From Yoonia sp. I 8.24 (GTDB lineage Bacteria; Pseudomonadota; Alphaproteobacteria; Rhodobacterales; Rhodobacteraceae): DNA of 64,000 nucleotides. Shown one piece after another: positions 26,877 through 35,846 of the stretch (positions within the stretch are counted from its first letter, which is position 1; every line of letters starts with the position of its first letter). A model generated the notes under the pieces. That model was given only the letters and a program-made list of their open reading frames with translations. It searched no databases and had not been told where the DNA came from. A program made the position numbers and the translations under genes. The stretch is from NCBI RefSeq assembly GCF_022096995.1, contig NZ_JACXGQ010000007.1, positions 124,001-188,000 on the forward strand, in the 5' to 3' direction.

Positions 26877-27163
26877 TATTCTACCACCTTCGGCACGGCA
26901 AAGAACCCTTCACGGGCATCGGGCGCATTTTTCAAAACGGCCTCTTGTTGATCACCGTCGGTGACGACGTCTTCGCGGCGTTTCAAGCGCTGCGGCGTCA
27001 CGGATGTCATCGGTTCAATGCCGTCAACATCGACTTCGTTCAGCTGCTCAATAAAGCCAAGGATCGCGCTGAATTCAGCGGCCAAAGCAGGCAATGCATC
27101 GTCTTCCACCTGAATGCGGGCAAGTTTCGCCACGCGGCGGGCGGTTTGAGTGTCAATCGACAT
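26876..27163 (-). CDS. gatC: Asp-tRNA(Asn)/Glu-tRNA(Gln) amidotransferase subunit C
   Basis: 95-residue chaperone-like subunit that threads between GatA and GatB. It starts [17 protein letters not shown] and has [21 protein letters not shown], the conserved GatC core, and ends [11 protein letters not shown]. The ATG at 27163 follows a good GGAG site; a longer upstream frame is not supported by the family. It is the first gene of gatC-gatA. Confidence 0.95.
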   Translation of the reverse strand: MSIDTQTARRVAKLARIQVEDDALPALAAEFSAILGFIEQLNEVDVDGIEPMTSVTPQRLKRREDVVTDGDQQEAVLKNAPDAREGFFAVPKVVE

Positions 27164-27268
27164 GGAACGCTCTCCGGTAAATCTTTCACCCGCGTTTATC
27201 GCTACACGCCACAGGTCGCAAGCAATGCCCGCGAAATAAGGTGCCAAAGTTGTGATGAAACATTGCTG

Positions 27269-27715
27269 TTATCGTCTTGCGGCAAAAAAATCGATCAAAA
27301 GCTGCTCAGCGGCCTGCGCAGCGATCCCGTCATAGACTTCGGGCCTGTGGTGGCACTGCGGATGGCTGAACACGCGCGGCCCTTGGGCCACACCGCCTGA
27401 TTTCGGATCCCCTGCCCCATAATACAACCGCGCAATTCGCGCATTACTGATGGCCGCCGCACACATTGGGCACGGCTCCAACGTCACATAAAGATCGCAG
27501 CCACCCAGTCGTTCTTGACCCAAAGCAGCACAAGCGGCACGGATCACCAACATTTCGGCATGGGCGGTTGGATCATTTAATTCGCGCGTCCGGTTTCCGG
27601 CTTGCGCAACCACCCCATCAGGCCCGACAATGACCGCACCAACAGGCACTTCGCCACGGGTAGCAGCAGCGCGGGCCTCAGTCAGCGCGATATCCATGTA
27701 ACTGCGAAAATCCAT
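27269..27715 (-). CDS. tadA: tRNA-specific adenosine deaminase
   Basis: Deaminates A34 of tRNA-Arg(ACG) to inosine. It is 148 residues. Zinc and catalytic motifs are TAHAEMLVIRAA (HAE) and LEPCPMCAAAISNARI (PCxxC), with EVPVGAVIVG preceding them and YYGAGDPKSGG after. The start MDFRSYMDIALTEA at 27715 is used; the frame is open 36 bases more. The first bases lie 66 from the divergent pseudouridine synthase start. Confidence 0.94.
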   Translation of the reverse strand: MDFRSYMDIALTEARAAATRGEVPVGAVIVGPDGVVAQAGNRTRELNDPTAHAEMLVIRAACAALGQERLGGCDLYVTLEPCPMCAAAISNARIARLYYGAGDPKSGGVAQGPRVFSHPQCHHRPEVYDGIAAQAAEQLLIDFFAARR

Positions 27716-27781
27716 GCCAATGTGATGCCCCGGCAATGCACCCACTGGCAAGGGGCGATCAAAGCGGCTATGGGCAAGGGT

Positions 27782-28582
27782 ATGACCAATGACACACCTT
27801 CAGGCGACCGGATCGCCAAAACCCTTTCACGCGCAGGTATTGCAAGCCGGCGCGAAGCTGAACGCATGATCGCCGAAGGCCGCGTGACCGTGAACGGGAA
27901 AACCATCGACAGCCCTGCGCTGAACGTGACCGCTGCTGATCGAATCACAGTGGATGGCAAGCTGGTGGGCGAACCTGATCCGCCGCGCATCTGGCTTTAT
28001 CATAAGCCCGCAGGCCTTGTGACAACAGAACGCGACGAAAAAGACCGCCCGACAGTCTTTGGCGCGCTGCCCGAAATCATGCCGCGCGTGATGTCGATTG
28101 GGCGGCTTGATCTGAATTCCGAAGGGCTGCTGCTGCTGACCAATGATGGCGGCGTGAAACGCAAGCTGGAATTGCCTGCAACGGGCTGGCTACGCCGGTA
28201 CCGCGTGCGGATCAACGGATCTGTGAGCGAAGCAAAGCTGGACCAGCTGCGCGCCGGGATCGTGGTCGATGGGATCAAATACCAGCCGATGATCGTGACC
28301 TTTGACCGTCAGCAAGGGGCAAACGCTTGGCTGACCGTATCAATCCGCGAAGGCAAAAACCGCGAAATCCGCCGTACAATGGAAGCCATTGGCGTGACCG
28401 TGAACCGGTTGATCCGGGTCAGCTATGGTCCGTTCCAACTGGGCGACCTGAAACAAGGTGAGGTTGAGGAGCTCAAGCAGCGCGTAGTACGCGACCAATT
28501 GGGTATTTCGGGCAAACCCACGCCAACGCGGGTCCGCAAACCGGTCAATCGGCCATCTACAGGCAAAAATCGACACAGGTGA
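27782..28582 (+). CDS. 23S rRNA pseudouridine synthase, RluB/RsuA family
   Basis: 266 residues. An N-terminal S4 RNA-binding domain (GDRIAKTLSRAGIASRREAERMI) is followed by the synthase domain with catalytic Asp in SIGRLDLNSEGLLLLTNDG. RluB-style VSIREGKNREIRRTMEAIG and VNRLIRVSYGPFQLGDL then appear. A basic tail with RVRKPVNRPSTGK closes it. RluB modifies U2605-type sites next to the peptidyl transferase centre; RsuA or RluE identity cannot be excluded by eye. The ATG at 27782 is chosen since upstream residues overlap tadA antisense. Divergent from tadA. Confidence 0.88.
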   Translation: MTNDTPSGDRIAKTLSRAGIASRREAERMIAEGRVTVNGKTIDSPALNVTAADRITVDGKLVGEPDPPRIWLYHKPAGLVTTERDEKDRPTVFGALPEIMPRVMSIGRLDLNSEGLLLLTNDGGVKRKLELPATGWLRRYRVRINGSVSEAKLDQLRAGIVVDGIKYQPMIVTFDRQQGANAWLTVSIREGKNREIRRTMEAIGVTVNRLIRVSYGPFQLGDLKQGEVEELKQRVVRDQLGISGKPTPTRVRKPVNRPSTGKNRHR

Positions 28583-28646
28583 GCCCTTGTTCTGTTACAA
28601 CCGTTGTGCATGTTAGGGGCAGAGACTTTTCTAGAGGACTTTTGCT

Positions 28647-29465
28647 TTGACCGACCTGCTGACGCTTGAAAACGCGACGAATTTGCTCATGCTTTGCTTT
28701 TTGCAGGCTGTTTTGGGCTTTGATAACCTGCTTTATATCTCAATCGAGAGCCAACGCGCGCCTGTTGCGCAGCAAAAATCTGTACGCACATGGGGCATCA
28801 TCGTCGCCGTAGCACTGCGGGTTGTGTTGCTGTTTGTGATGATCAAACTGATTGATGCGCTGTCCGCGCCGTTTTTCATCATGGATTGGGTTGGTGTTCT
28901 TGAGGGCGGGGTGAACTTTGCGACCATCGTGTTTGTCGTTGGTGGCATTTTCATTATGTATACGGCGGTCAAAGAAATCGCGCACATGCTGTCGATGGAT
29001 GACCTTGGTCATGATGTCAGCGGCAAATCCGGTAAATCGGCAACCCAGGTTGTGATCATGATCGTGATCATGAACTTGATCTTCTCGTTCGATTCGGTGC
29101 TTTCGGCGCTGGCGATCACAGATGTCTTCCCGATCCTTGCCTTTGCGATCATCCTGTCTGGGCTTGCCATGCTGTTGCTCGCTGACGGCGTGACCCGTTT
29201 CTTGGAAAAGAACCGCATGTACGAAGTGCTTGGCCTGTTCATCCTGTTGATTGTTGGTGTTGTGCTTTTGGGCGAAGCTGGCCCTGCTGCCGCCCACGCT
29301 GTGCATGATGACACGCTCAACATCAAAGTATTTGGCAAAGACATCATTCCCATGTCCAAATCCACATTCTACTTTTCAGTGTTGGTCTTGGTCGCGGTTG
29401 AAATCATTCAATCTGGCTACAGCCGCAAACTGGCAGCCCAGCGTCATGCCGAACAAAAACACTAA
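28647..29465 (+). CDS. TerC-family membrane protein
   Basis: 272-residue inner-membrane protein with about seven spans. TerC signatures are FLQAVLGFDNLLYISIE (with the conserved Asn-Asp pair), the second FDSVLSALAITDVFPILAF, and VLGLFILLIVGVVLLGEAG. The family includes metal (Mn2+) exporters and the membrane hub of Ter stress systems. It starts at TTG 28647, with AGAGGA eight bases upstream; no ATG fits. It opens the block 28647-34922, with neighbours XpaC-like, TelA-like and SPFH proteins. It is probably the membrane anchor of that module. Tellurite resistance itself cannot be inferred from the family name. Confidence 0.88.
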   Translation: MTDLLTLENATNLLMLCFLQAVLGFDNLLYISIESQRAPVAQQKSVRTWGIIVAVALRVVLLFVMIKLIDALSAPFFIMDWVGVLEGGVNFATIVFVVGGIFIMYTAVKEIAHMLSMDDLGHDVSGKSGKSATQVVIMIVIMNLIFSFDSVLSALAITDVFPILAFAIILSGLAMLLLADGVTRFLEKNRMYEVLGLFILLIVGVVLLGEAGPAAAHAVHDDTLNIKVFGKDIIPMSKSTFYFSVLVLVAVEIIQSGYSRKLAAQRHAEQKH

Positions 29466-29483
29466 TCGATCAAGGACAGCCTT

Positions 29484-29570
29484 ATGCCCCAGACCTTCAA
29501 GCGTATCAGCTACATTGTCCTGCTCATTTTGATGTGCGGCGTGACCTCTGGTCTTTTGGGGGCGGCGTAA
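29484..29570 (+). CDS. 28-residue single-span membrane peptide
   Basis: A tiny reading frame, ATG 29484 to TAA 29570, translating to a short basic N-terminus, one hydrophobic helix (about residues 9-27) and a GAA end. An AAGGA site lies seven bases before the ATG, and the stop shares its last A with the ATG of the next gene (TAATG). Such coupling and spacing argue that it is translated. It lies between TerC and the XpaC-like gene and may be a small regulatory subunit of one of them. No known family was recognised, and a chance frame is possible. Confidence 0.6.
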   Translation: MPQTFKRISYIVLLILMCGVTSGLLGAA

Positions 29571-30466
29571 TGGCGAAACGGTTTGGTGGAAAACATAGCC
29601 CCGATGGCACCAACGACGCCCCACACGAAGCCGCGCTTGACGTGCGCCAAGCGCGGGCCGCCAAATCGCCAGCGCGGCTGTTGTTTGTGCCCGGAGTCAT
29701 CTTGGTCATCACCTCGTTAAACAACGGGCCGCAGACCTTGGTCATGGCCTTGATCGGCGGGGCAATTCTGACGCTGGCCGCATGGCTATTACAAGAAGGG
29801 CTGGTTGCGCAGGCGGCCTATGACGCCCGCAAAGTGGCCCGCCGCCCCGCCATTCCACGCAAAATGATGGCATCCGCCCTGACAGGGATCGGGATCGCGA
29901 TTGCCGCCTATACGGGCGACAGTGGGATCATCGGGTCTGTACTTTACGGTCTGGCTGCTTTGGGTCTGCATGTCGCCGCCTTTGGGATTGATCCGCTGAC
30001 AGACAAGCGTATGGACGGCATCGACGATTTCCAACAAGACCGGGTCGCGCGGGTCGTTGACAAGGCCGAGGCCCATTTGCAAACCATGCAAGAACAGATC
30101 GATATTTTGGACGATCGTAAACTGACAATGCGGGTCGCGGCCTTCCAAACGGTCGCACGCAAAATGATCCGCACCGTCGAAGAAGACCCACGTGACCTAT
30201 CAGGCGCGCGCAAATTTTTGGGCATCTACCTGCAAGGCGCACGTGACGCGACGATCAAGTTTGTTGATCTTTACGGGCGCAAACCTGACAGCGATGCCCG
30301 GACAAATTACGAAGCATTGTTGGACGATTTAGAGACCAACTTTGCAGCGCGGACGGACACACTGATGCGCGACGACCGCAGCGATATGGATATTGAAATC
30401 AACGTATTACGTGACCGCCTCCAACGCGAAGGAGTCGCCATGCAAAACAAAGGAACTGACACATGA
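29570..30466 (+). CDS. XpaC-like protein (5-bromo-4-chloroindolyl phosphate hydrolysis family)
   Basis: 298 residues, start coupled to the preceding peptide. After a polar N-terminus of about 40 residues there are about four hydrophobic segments (45-145, starting RLLFVPGVILVITSLNN). A soluble helical C-terminal half follows, containing RVARVVDKAEAHLQTMQEQI and VRTVEEDPRDLSGARKFLGIYLQGA. This matches the XpaC/Halogen_Hydrol family, named from a Bacillus phenotype; its biochemical role is unsettled. The tail ends in a four-base ATGA overlap with the TelA-like gene, a pairing also common elsewhere, so the two likely act together at the inner membrane. Confidence 0.8.
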   Translation: MAKRFGGKHSPDGTNDAPHEAALDVRQARAAKSPARLLFVPGVILVITSLNNGPQTLVMALIGGAILTLAAWLLQEGLVAQAAYDARKVARRPAIPRKMMASALTGIGIAIAAYTGDSGIIGSVLYGLAALGLHVAAFGIDPLTDKRMDGIDDFQQDRVARVVDKAEAHLQTMQEQIDILDDRKLTMRVAAFQTVARKMIRTVEEDPRDLSGARKFLGIYLQGARDATIKFVDLYGRKPDSDARTNYEALLDDLETNFAARTDTLMRDDRSDMDIEINVLRDRLQREGVAMQNKGTDT

Positions 30467-31653
30467 CCGAGACCACACGCCAAAAAGCCGAAGCCGCGCT
30501 CGCGGATGTCGCGAAAATCACCGCCGTTGTTTTGCCCGAACCAAAGGGCGAGCTAGTGACATTGGAAGCCGCAGATGCGCCCACAAGCGCAGAAATCACC
30601 CGCCGCATAGCTGAAATCGATGTGACTGACACGAATTCAATTGTGTCATTTGGGTCATCAGCACAGGCCGAATTGCAAGTCATCAGCCAAGAGATGCTCG
30701 CAGGTGTGCGCAACAAAGACGTTGGCCCCGCAGGTGACAGCCTGCGCAACATCGTAACTACGATCCGTGGCTTTTCGATCTCTGAACTGGATGTCCGCCG
30801 CAAACGCAGCTGGTGGGAAAAACTGCTGGGCCGCGCCGCGCCGATGGCCAAATTCGTCGCTCAATTCGAAGACGTGCAAGGCCAGATCGACAATATCACT
30901 GACGATCTTTTAGGCCATGAACATGTGCTGCTCAAAGACATCGAAAGCCTTGATGTGCTTTATGACAAAACGCTGCAATTCTACGATGAACTCGCGCTTT
31001 ATATCGCCGCGGGCGAGGCCAAGATCGCTGATCTAGACGCGACAACAATCCCTGCAAAAGAAGCCGAAGTGCAAGCCGCACCAGAAGACAAAGCAGTGAT
31101 GATGGCGCAAGAATTGCGCGATATCCGTTCAGCGCGCGATGATCTTGAACGCCGGGTGCATGATCTGAAACTGACCCGTCAGGTCACGATGCAATCGCTG
31201 CCGTCGATCCGGTTGGTACAAGAAAACGATAAATCACTTGTCACTAAGATCAATTCGACTCTCGTGAACACTGTGCCACTATGGGAAACGCAATTGGCCC
31301 AAGCCGTCACAATTCAGCGATCTTCTGAGGCCGCCGAAGCCGTGCGCGACGCCAATGATCTGACCAATGAATTGCTGACTGCCAACGCACAAAACCTCCG
31401 TCAGGCCAACCGCACAATCCGCGAAGAAATGGAACGCGGCGTGTTTGATATTGAGGCCGTGAAAGAAGCGAACGCCAATCTTATTGCGACCATCAACGAA
31501 AGCTTGGAAATCGCGGATGAAGGCAAACGCAAACGGTCTGAGGCCGAAGCTGAGATGAAAAAGATGGAAGCAGAGCTCAAAGATACGCTTGCCGCCGCCA
31601 AGGCCAAACAAACAGGTCTGGGCGACAACGTTGGCACTGCGGTTAGCGATTAA
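30463..31653 (+). CDS. TelA/KlaA-like toxic-anion-resistance protein
   Basis: 396-residue soluble, largely alpha-helical protein of the TelA family, first known from plasmid tellurite-resistance loci. It has the conserved WEKLLGRAAPMAKFVAQFEDVQGQIDNI region (about 110-145) and long coiled-coil stretches (EAEVQAAPEDKAVMMAQELRD and later EAEAEMKKMEAELKDTL). VTIQRSSEAAEAVRDANDLT is another family segment. No catalytic site is known. It follows the XpaC-like gene with an ATGA overlap and precedes the DUF2927 lipoprotein by 23 bases. Coiled coils fit an assembly or scaffold role. Confidence 0.86.
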   Translation: MTETTRQKAEAALADVAKITAVVLPEPKGELVTLEAADAPTSAEITRRIAEIDVTDTNSIVSFGSSAQAELQVISQEMLAGVRNKDVGPAGDSLRNIVTTIRGFSISELDVRRKRSWWEKLLGRAAPMAKFVAQFEDVQGQIDNITDDLLGHEHVLLKDIESLDVLYDKTLQFYDELALYIAAGEAKIADLDATTIPAKEAEVQAAPEDKAVMMAQELRDIRSARDDLERRVHDLKLTRQVTMQSLPSIRLVQENDKSLVTKINSTLVNTVPLWETQLAQAVTIQRSSEAAEAVRDANDLTNELLTANAQNLRQANRTIREEMERGVFDIEAVKEANANLIATINESLEIADEGKRKRSEAEAEMKKMEAELKDTLAAAKAKQTGLGDNVGTAVSD

Positions 31654-31676
31654 ATCAAATGGGGCTTGGGGGCATC

Positions 31677-32612
31677 ATGCAGCGGCTTGGCCTGCTTGCC
31701 ATTTTGGCAGGTACGTCGGCCTGCGTGACGCCCCCGCCCGAACCGACCCCTACGCCGCCAGTTGTCGAAGCCCTGCCCCCGCCGCCAGTTGCAGCGGAGC
31801 CCAGCGCCGATAGCCAGAGGCTCGCGGTATACTACAAGCGTCTTCAAAATGATCTATTGACCCAAGGCCTGCTGCGTGGCGATGGCGGCGGCCCGGACAC
31901 CACGTTCACCGACACGATCCTTGCGCGCAATTTCATCCGTATCGCACTGTTCAATGAATACCGCGACGATAGCGATTTTCGAAATGCGCAAAGCACCGTA
32001 TCCAACCTGCGTCGCTGGGCAAATCCGATCCGCATGAAGATTGAGTTTGGCGACACCGTCCCCTATCCTCAGCGCGCCCAAGATACCGCCAGTGTCGAAT
32101 CCTACGCCGCGCGCCTTTCGCGGGTGACGGGCGTCCCGATTTCTTTTGACCAACCGCGTCCGAACTATCACGTGCTGTTCTTGGGCGAGGATGACCGCAA
32201 AGCGATAGAGCCGCGACTGCGTGAATTAATCCCCACAATTTCGACGGCAACGGTGCGCGCCATTGTTGACCTACCCCGCGATCAGCTTTGCGTCGTCATC
32301 GGCACCTTTGATCCCGGCGAATCCACCTATAGCCAAGCCATCGCAATCATCCGGGCAGAGCATCCAAACCTGATGCGCGCGGCCTGCATCCACGAAGAAT
32401 TGGCCCAAGGCATGGGGCTTGCCAATGACAGTCCCGGTGCCCGCCCGTCGATCTTTAACGATGACGAAGAATTCGCACTACTGACGACGCATGACGAAAT
32501 GCTATTGCGTATGCTTTACGATCCACGGCTTCAGGCAGGTATGGACCCTGCGACAGCCGCCCCAATTGCACGCCAAATCGCACGCGATATGATGGCCCAA
32601 GGGGCCAGTTAA
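31677..32612 (+). CDS. DUF2927 lipoprotein
   Basis: 311 residues, with signal MQRLGLLAILAGTSACVT and a Pro-rich start to the mature part (residues 19-40). The lipobox (TSAC) is weak but plausible. The core (about 60-290) has the DUF2927 blocks FNEYRDDSDFRNAQSTVSNL, LVIGTFDPGESTYSQAIAII-like IGTFDPGES, and CIHEELAQGMGLANDSPGA with a HEE motif reminiscent of a metalloprotease-like site. That reading is conjecture. ATG 31677 is preferred over 31659 because GGGGG lies six bases upstream and it gives a clean signal peptide. It is embedded in the TerC-TelA block, hinting at an envelope partner. Confidence 0.82.
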   Translation: MQRLGLLAILAGTSACVTPPPEPTPTPPVVEALPPPPVAAEPSADSQRLAVYYKRLQNDLLTQGLLRGDGGGPDTTFTDTILARNFIRIALFNEYRDDSDFRNAQSTVSNLRRWANPIRMKIEFGDTVPYPQRAQDTASVESYAARLSRVTGVPISFDQPRPNYHVLFLGEDDRKAIEPRLRELIPTISTATVRAIVDLPRDQLCVVIGTFDPGESTYSQAIAIIRAEHPNLMRAACIHEELAQGMGLANDSPGARPSIFNDDEEFALLTTHDEMLLRMLYDPRLQAGMDPATAAPIARQIARDMMAQGAS

Positions 32613-32639
32613 GACTTATAACCACGGAGACCATAACAG

Positions 32640-33752
32640 ATGGGCATTTTTGATTTTCTAACCGGCGAATTTATCGACGTCATTCACTGGACGGACGATA
32701 CCCGCGATACAATGGTCTGGCGGTTTCAGCGCGAAGACCATGAAATTAAGTATGGCGCAAAGCTGACAGTGCGCGAAGGTCAAGCCGCCGTGTTTGTCCA
32801 CGAAGGCCAACTGGCTGATGTGTTTACGCCCGGGCTTTATATGCTTGAAACCAACAATATGCCGATCATGACGACGCTGCAACATTGGGACCACGGGTTC
32901 CAAAGCCCGTTCAAATCGGAAATCTACTACGTCAACACGACCCGGTTTTCGGACCTAAAGTGGGGCACCAAAAACCCGATCATGCTGCGCGACCCTGAAT
33001 TTGGGCCGACCCGCATCCGAGCCTATGGCACCTATACGATTAAGGTCGCAGACCCTGCCGTGTTCCTGCGCGAAATCGTGGGCACGGATGGTGAATTCAC
33101 GATGGATGAAATCAGCTATCAAATCCGCAATATCATCGTCCAAGAATTCAGCCGCGTGATTGCGTCTTCGGGCATTCCGGTGCTGGATATGGCGGCCAAT
33201 ACTGCTGATTTGGGTAAATTGATCGCTGCGGCGATTGACGAAACGATGAAACAATACGGGCTGTCCATCCCAGAGCTTTACATCGAAAACATCAGCCTGC
33301 CCCCGGCGGTCGAGGCCGTGTTAGACAAACGCACCTCGGTAGGGCTTGCTGGAGATTTGGGCAAATACACGCAGTTTTCTGCAGCAGAAGCCATGACAGC
33401 CGCCGCCAATAACCCCGCTGGTGGCGGGATGGCCGCCGGATTGGGCGCGGGTATGGGATTGGCCATGGCCGGGCAAATGACCCAAGGTCCTTGGGGTGCG
33501 GCACCCGCTGCAGCCCCTGCCGCAGTGGCACCACCGCCGCCACCCGTCGAACATGTCTGGCACATTGCGGTTGCTGGCGAGGTATCAGGCCCGTTTTCAA
33601 AGGCCGCAATGGGCCGCAAAGTCACCGATGGTAGCCTGTCACGCGACAGCATGGTCTGGACACAAGGCCAAGACGGCTGGAAGGCAGCGGGCGATGTGAC
33701 GGAACTCGCCCAGCTGTTCACAATTCTGCCACCGCCACCGCCGGGTGCATAA
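32640..33752 (+). CDS. SPFH-domain protein with C-terminal GYF domain
   Basis: 370 residues. The N-terminal two thirds is an SPFH/band-7-like domain of the group once labelled virion core protein. It includes IKYGAKLTVREGQAAVFVHEG, LADVFTPGLYMLETNN and the helical IVQEFSRVIASSGIPVLDMAAN. A Gly/Ala/Pro-rich linker (about 245-300) leads to a GYF_2 domain at about 305-360 (HVWHIAVAGEVSGPFSKAAM). GYF domains bind proline-rich peptides; the neighbouring DUF2927 protein has such a tract. It probably forms a membrane-associated oligomer in this module. The gene is 27 bases after DUF2927. Confidence 0.88.
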   Translation: MGIFDFLTGEFIDVIHWTDDTRDTMVWRFQREDHEIKYGAKLTVREGQAAVFVHEGQLADVFTPGLYMLETNNMPIMTTLQHWDHGFQSPFKSEIYYVNTTRFSDLKWGTKNPIMLRDPEFGPTRIRAYGTYTIKVADPAVFLREIVGTDGEFTMDEISYQIRNIIVQEFSRVIASSGIPVLDMAANTADLGKLIAAAIDETMKQYGLSIPELYIENISLPPAVEAVLDKRTSVGLAGDLGKYTQFSAAEAMTAAANNPAGGGMAAGLGAGMGLAMAGQMTQGPWGAAPAAAPAAVAPPPPPVEHVWHIAVAGEVSGPFSKAAMGRKVTDGSLSRDSMVWTQGQDGWKAAGDVTELAQLFTILPPPPPGA

Positions 33753-33818
33753 TAACTTTGCGCGGCACGGTTTCGTGTCGCGCATTTACTCTTTTGACCG
33801 TTCATCTAAGAAACCCAA

Positions 33819-34922
33819 ATGACCGCTGATTTACCTTCCGAGACAGAAACACGCTTTCCTTGTGACACTTGTGGGTCAGACTTGCGGTTTGATCCGGGCG
33901 GTCACCAGCTTATTTGTGACCATTGTGGCAATGTCGCGCAGATTGACGCGGGGCAGTCAAAATCTGGTGGGCTTGCTGAGCTCGACTTTGAAGACGCGCT
34001 GCATCACCGGCTTGCGGATGCAGAAATCGAAGAAACGCGCGTCGTCGCCTGTCCGAATTGCGGGGCGCAAACCGAATTCGATGGGGATACCCACGCAGCC
34101 GAATGCCCATTCTGCGCCACCCCCGTTGTGACCGATACAGGCACCCACCGTCATATTAAACCGCGCGGTGTTTTGCCCTTTGAACTTGACGAAGGATCCG
34201 CGCGCGGGGCGCTGACCGATTGGCTTGGTAGCCTGTGGTTCGCGCCCAATGGGGTCAAAGACTACGCACGTAAAGGTCGTAAAATGAACGGTATCTACGT
34301 GCCGTACTGGACCTTCGACGCTGATACCAAAAGCAAATACACGGGCCAACGCGGCAAGCATTATTACGAAACCAAAACGGTCGTGCGTGACGGAAAACGC
34401 AAAAAAGTCCGCGTGCGTAAAACCCGCTGGCGTCCCGCATCGGGGCGCGTAGCGCGATTCTTTGATGATGTTCTTGTGCTCGCGTCAAAATCGCTACCTA
34501 AAAAATATACGGACGGGTTAGAGCCATGGGATCTTTCGTCGCTTGAACCTTATAAACCGGAATATCTGGCAGGGTTTCGGGCCGAAGGATATCAGGTCGA
34601 GTTGCGCGACGGCTTTAAAGAAGCACGCGTATATATGGATCGAATGATCCACCGCGACGTGAAATACGACATTGGCGGCGACGAACAGCGGGTTACTTCG
34701 GTCAATACAGCAGTCAGTGACGTGACATTTAAGCACATCCTTTTGCCCGTTTGGCTCGCAGCCTACAAATATCGCGGGAAAACGTATCGTTTTGTCGTCA
34801 ATGGCCGTACCGGCAGGGTGCAAGGCGAACGCCCCTACTCTGCCTGGAAAATCACAATTGCCGTCTTTATCGGAACCCTCCTTGCACTTGGCATAGGATT
34901 TGTTATCGCTAACAGTCAGTAA
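33819..34922 (+). CDS. double zinc-ribbon, membrane-anchored protein
   Basis: 367 residues with two N-terminal treble/zinc ribbons: C15-C18 with C33-C36, and C78-C81 with C96-C99, eight cysteines in all. A middle domain holds VPYWTFDADTKSKYTGQRG and repeated Tyr-rich turns. One C-terminal membrane span (ITIAVFIGTLLALGIGFVIA) lies before NSQ. This plan fits the TFIIB-type zinc-ribbon proteins that pair with SPFH/GYF proteins; no function is proven. It lies 66 bases after the SPFH gene and closes the TerC-to-ribbon block. Confidence 0.84.
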   Translation: MTADLPSETETRFPCDTCGSDLRFDPGGHQLICDHCGNVAQIDAGQSKSGGLAELDFEDALHHRLADAEIEETRVVACPNCGAQTEFDGDTHAAECPFCATPVVTDTGTHRHIKPRGVLPFELDEGSARGALTDWLGSLWFAPNGVKDYARKGRKMNGIYVPYWTFDADTKSKYTGQRGKHYYETKTVVRDGKRKKVRVRKTRWRPASGRVARFFDDVLVLASKSLPKKYTDGLEPWDLSSLEPYKPEYLAGFRAEGYQVELRDGFKEARVYMDRMIHRDVKYDIGGDEQRVTSVNTAVSDVTFKHILLPVWLAAYKYRGKTYRFVVNGRTGRVQGERPYSAWKITIAVFIGTLLALGIGFVIANSQ

Positions 34923-34940
34923 TTATCTCGGAGAATCCCC

Positions 34941-35846
34941 ATGATCATCTGCTGTGGCGAAGCCCTTATTGATATGTTGCCCCGCCAGAGTGACGCGGGC
35001 GAACCCGCGTTCGCCCCCCATGCTGGCGGCGCTGTGTTTAATACGGCTGTGGCATTGGGACGGCTGGGCAGACCTGTGCAATTTTTTTCGGGGATTTCTA
35101 CGGACTTATTTGGGGACATTCTACGTGATCGCTTGGCAGAATCGCATGTCGATGCCTGCCCGGCGGCGTTATCAGATCGTCCAACAACGTTGGCCTTTGT
35201 CACTTTGACCGACGGCCATGCCTCATACGCGTTTTACGATGAAAACACTGCCGGGCGGATGCTTTCCATCGATGATCTGCCTGCATCGGGTGCAGATGCA
35301 TTATTTTTCGGAGGCATCAGCCTTGTGGTTGAACCCTGCGGTGCCGCCTATGAGGCGCTTATGCTGCGCGAGGCCCCAAACCGCGTCACCATGATTGACC
35401 CCAATATCCGCCCCAGTTTTATCACCGACGAAACCCGCTATCGCGCGCGATTGACCCGCATGTTGGGCGTTGCGGACATCATCAAGTCATCCGACGAAGA
35501 TCTGGAATGGATCACCGGCAATACCGATGGGCCTGCCCTTCTGAAAGCCACAGGCGCCAAAATCATCCTGCTGACGCGCGGCAGCGAAGGTGTGACGGTT
35601 GTGACAGCGACGGACCAAATTGACGTGCCCGCGCAAAAAGCCACGGTTGTTGACACCGTCGGCGCAGGCGACACTTTCAGCGCTGGGTTCTTGGCCGAAC
35701 TGGATAGGCGCGGGCTTTTGACCAAAGAAGCGTTGAATAGCGCCACAGGTGACGACCTAAAAGCCGCGACCGCCTTTGGCGCGCGGGTCGCTGCGATCAC
35801 CGTCAGCCGCGCAGGTGCAAACCCACCCTGGGCGTCCGAGCTATGA
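34941..35846 (+). CDS. PfkB-family sugar kinase, fructokinase-like
   Basis: 301-residue ribokinase-family enzyme that phosphorylates a sugar, probably fructose, at the expense of ATP. N-terminal motif [15 protein letters not shown], substrate region [15 protein letters not shown], and the anion hole with catalytic Asp [19 protein letters not shown] are all intact. A typical GAGD motif marks the active site at about residue 235. It ends in an ATGA overlap with dtd and starts 19 bases after the zinc-ribbon gene, so it may be read through from that block, although the metabolism is unrelated. Confidence 0.88.
   Translation: MIICCGEALIDMLPRQSDAGEPAFAPHAGGAVFNTAVALGRLGRPVQFFSGISTDLFGDILRDRLAESHVDACPAALSDRPTTLAFVTLTDGHASYAFYDENTAGRMLSIDDLPASGADALFFGGISLVVEPCGAAYEALMLREAPNRVTMIDPNIRPSFITDETRYRARLTRMLGVADIIKSSDEDLEWITGNTDGPALLKATGAKIILLTRGSEGVTVVTATDQIDVPAQKATVVDTVGAGDTFSAGFLAELDRRGLLTKEALNSATGDDLKAATAFGARVAAITVSRAGANPPWASEL

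Noticed and set aside
28647..31653. Plain tellurite-resistance operon
   Set aside because: TerC and TelA names come from a plasmid phenotype; there is no TerB/D/E/Z set or tellurite reductase, and the neighbours point to a wider envelope role.
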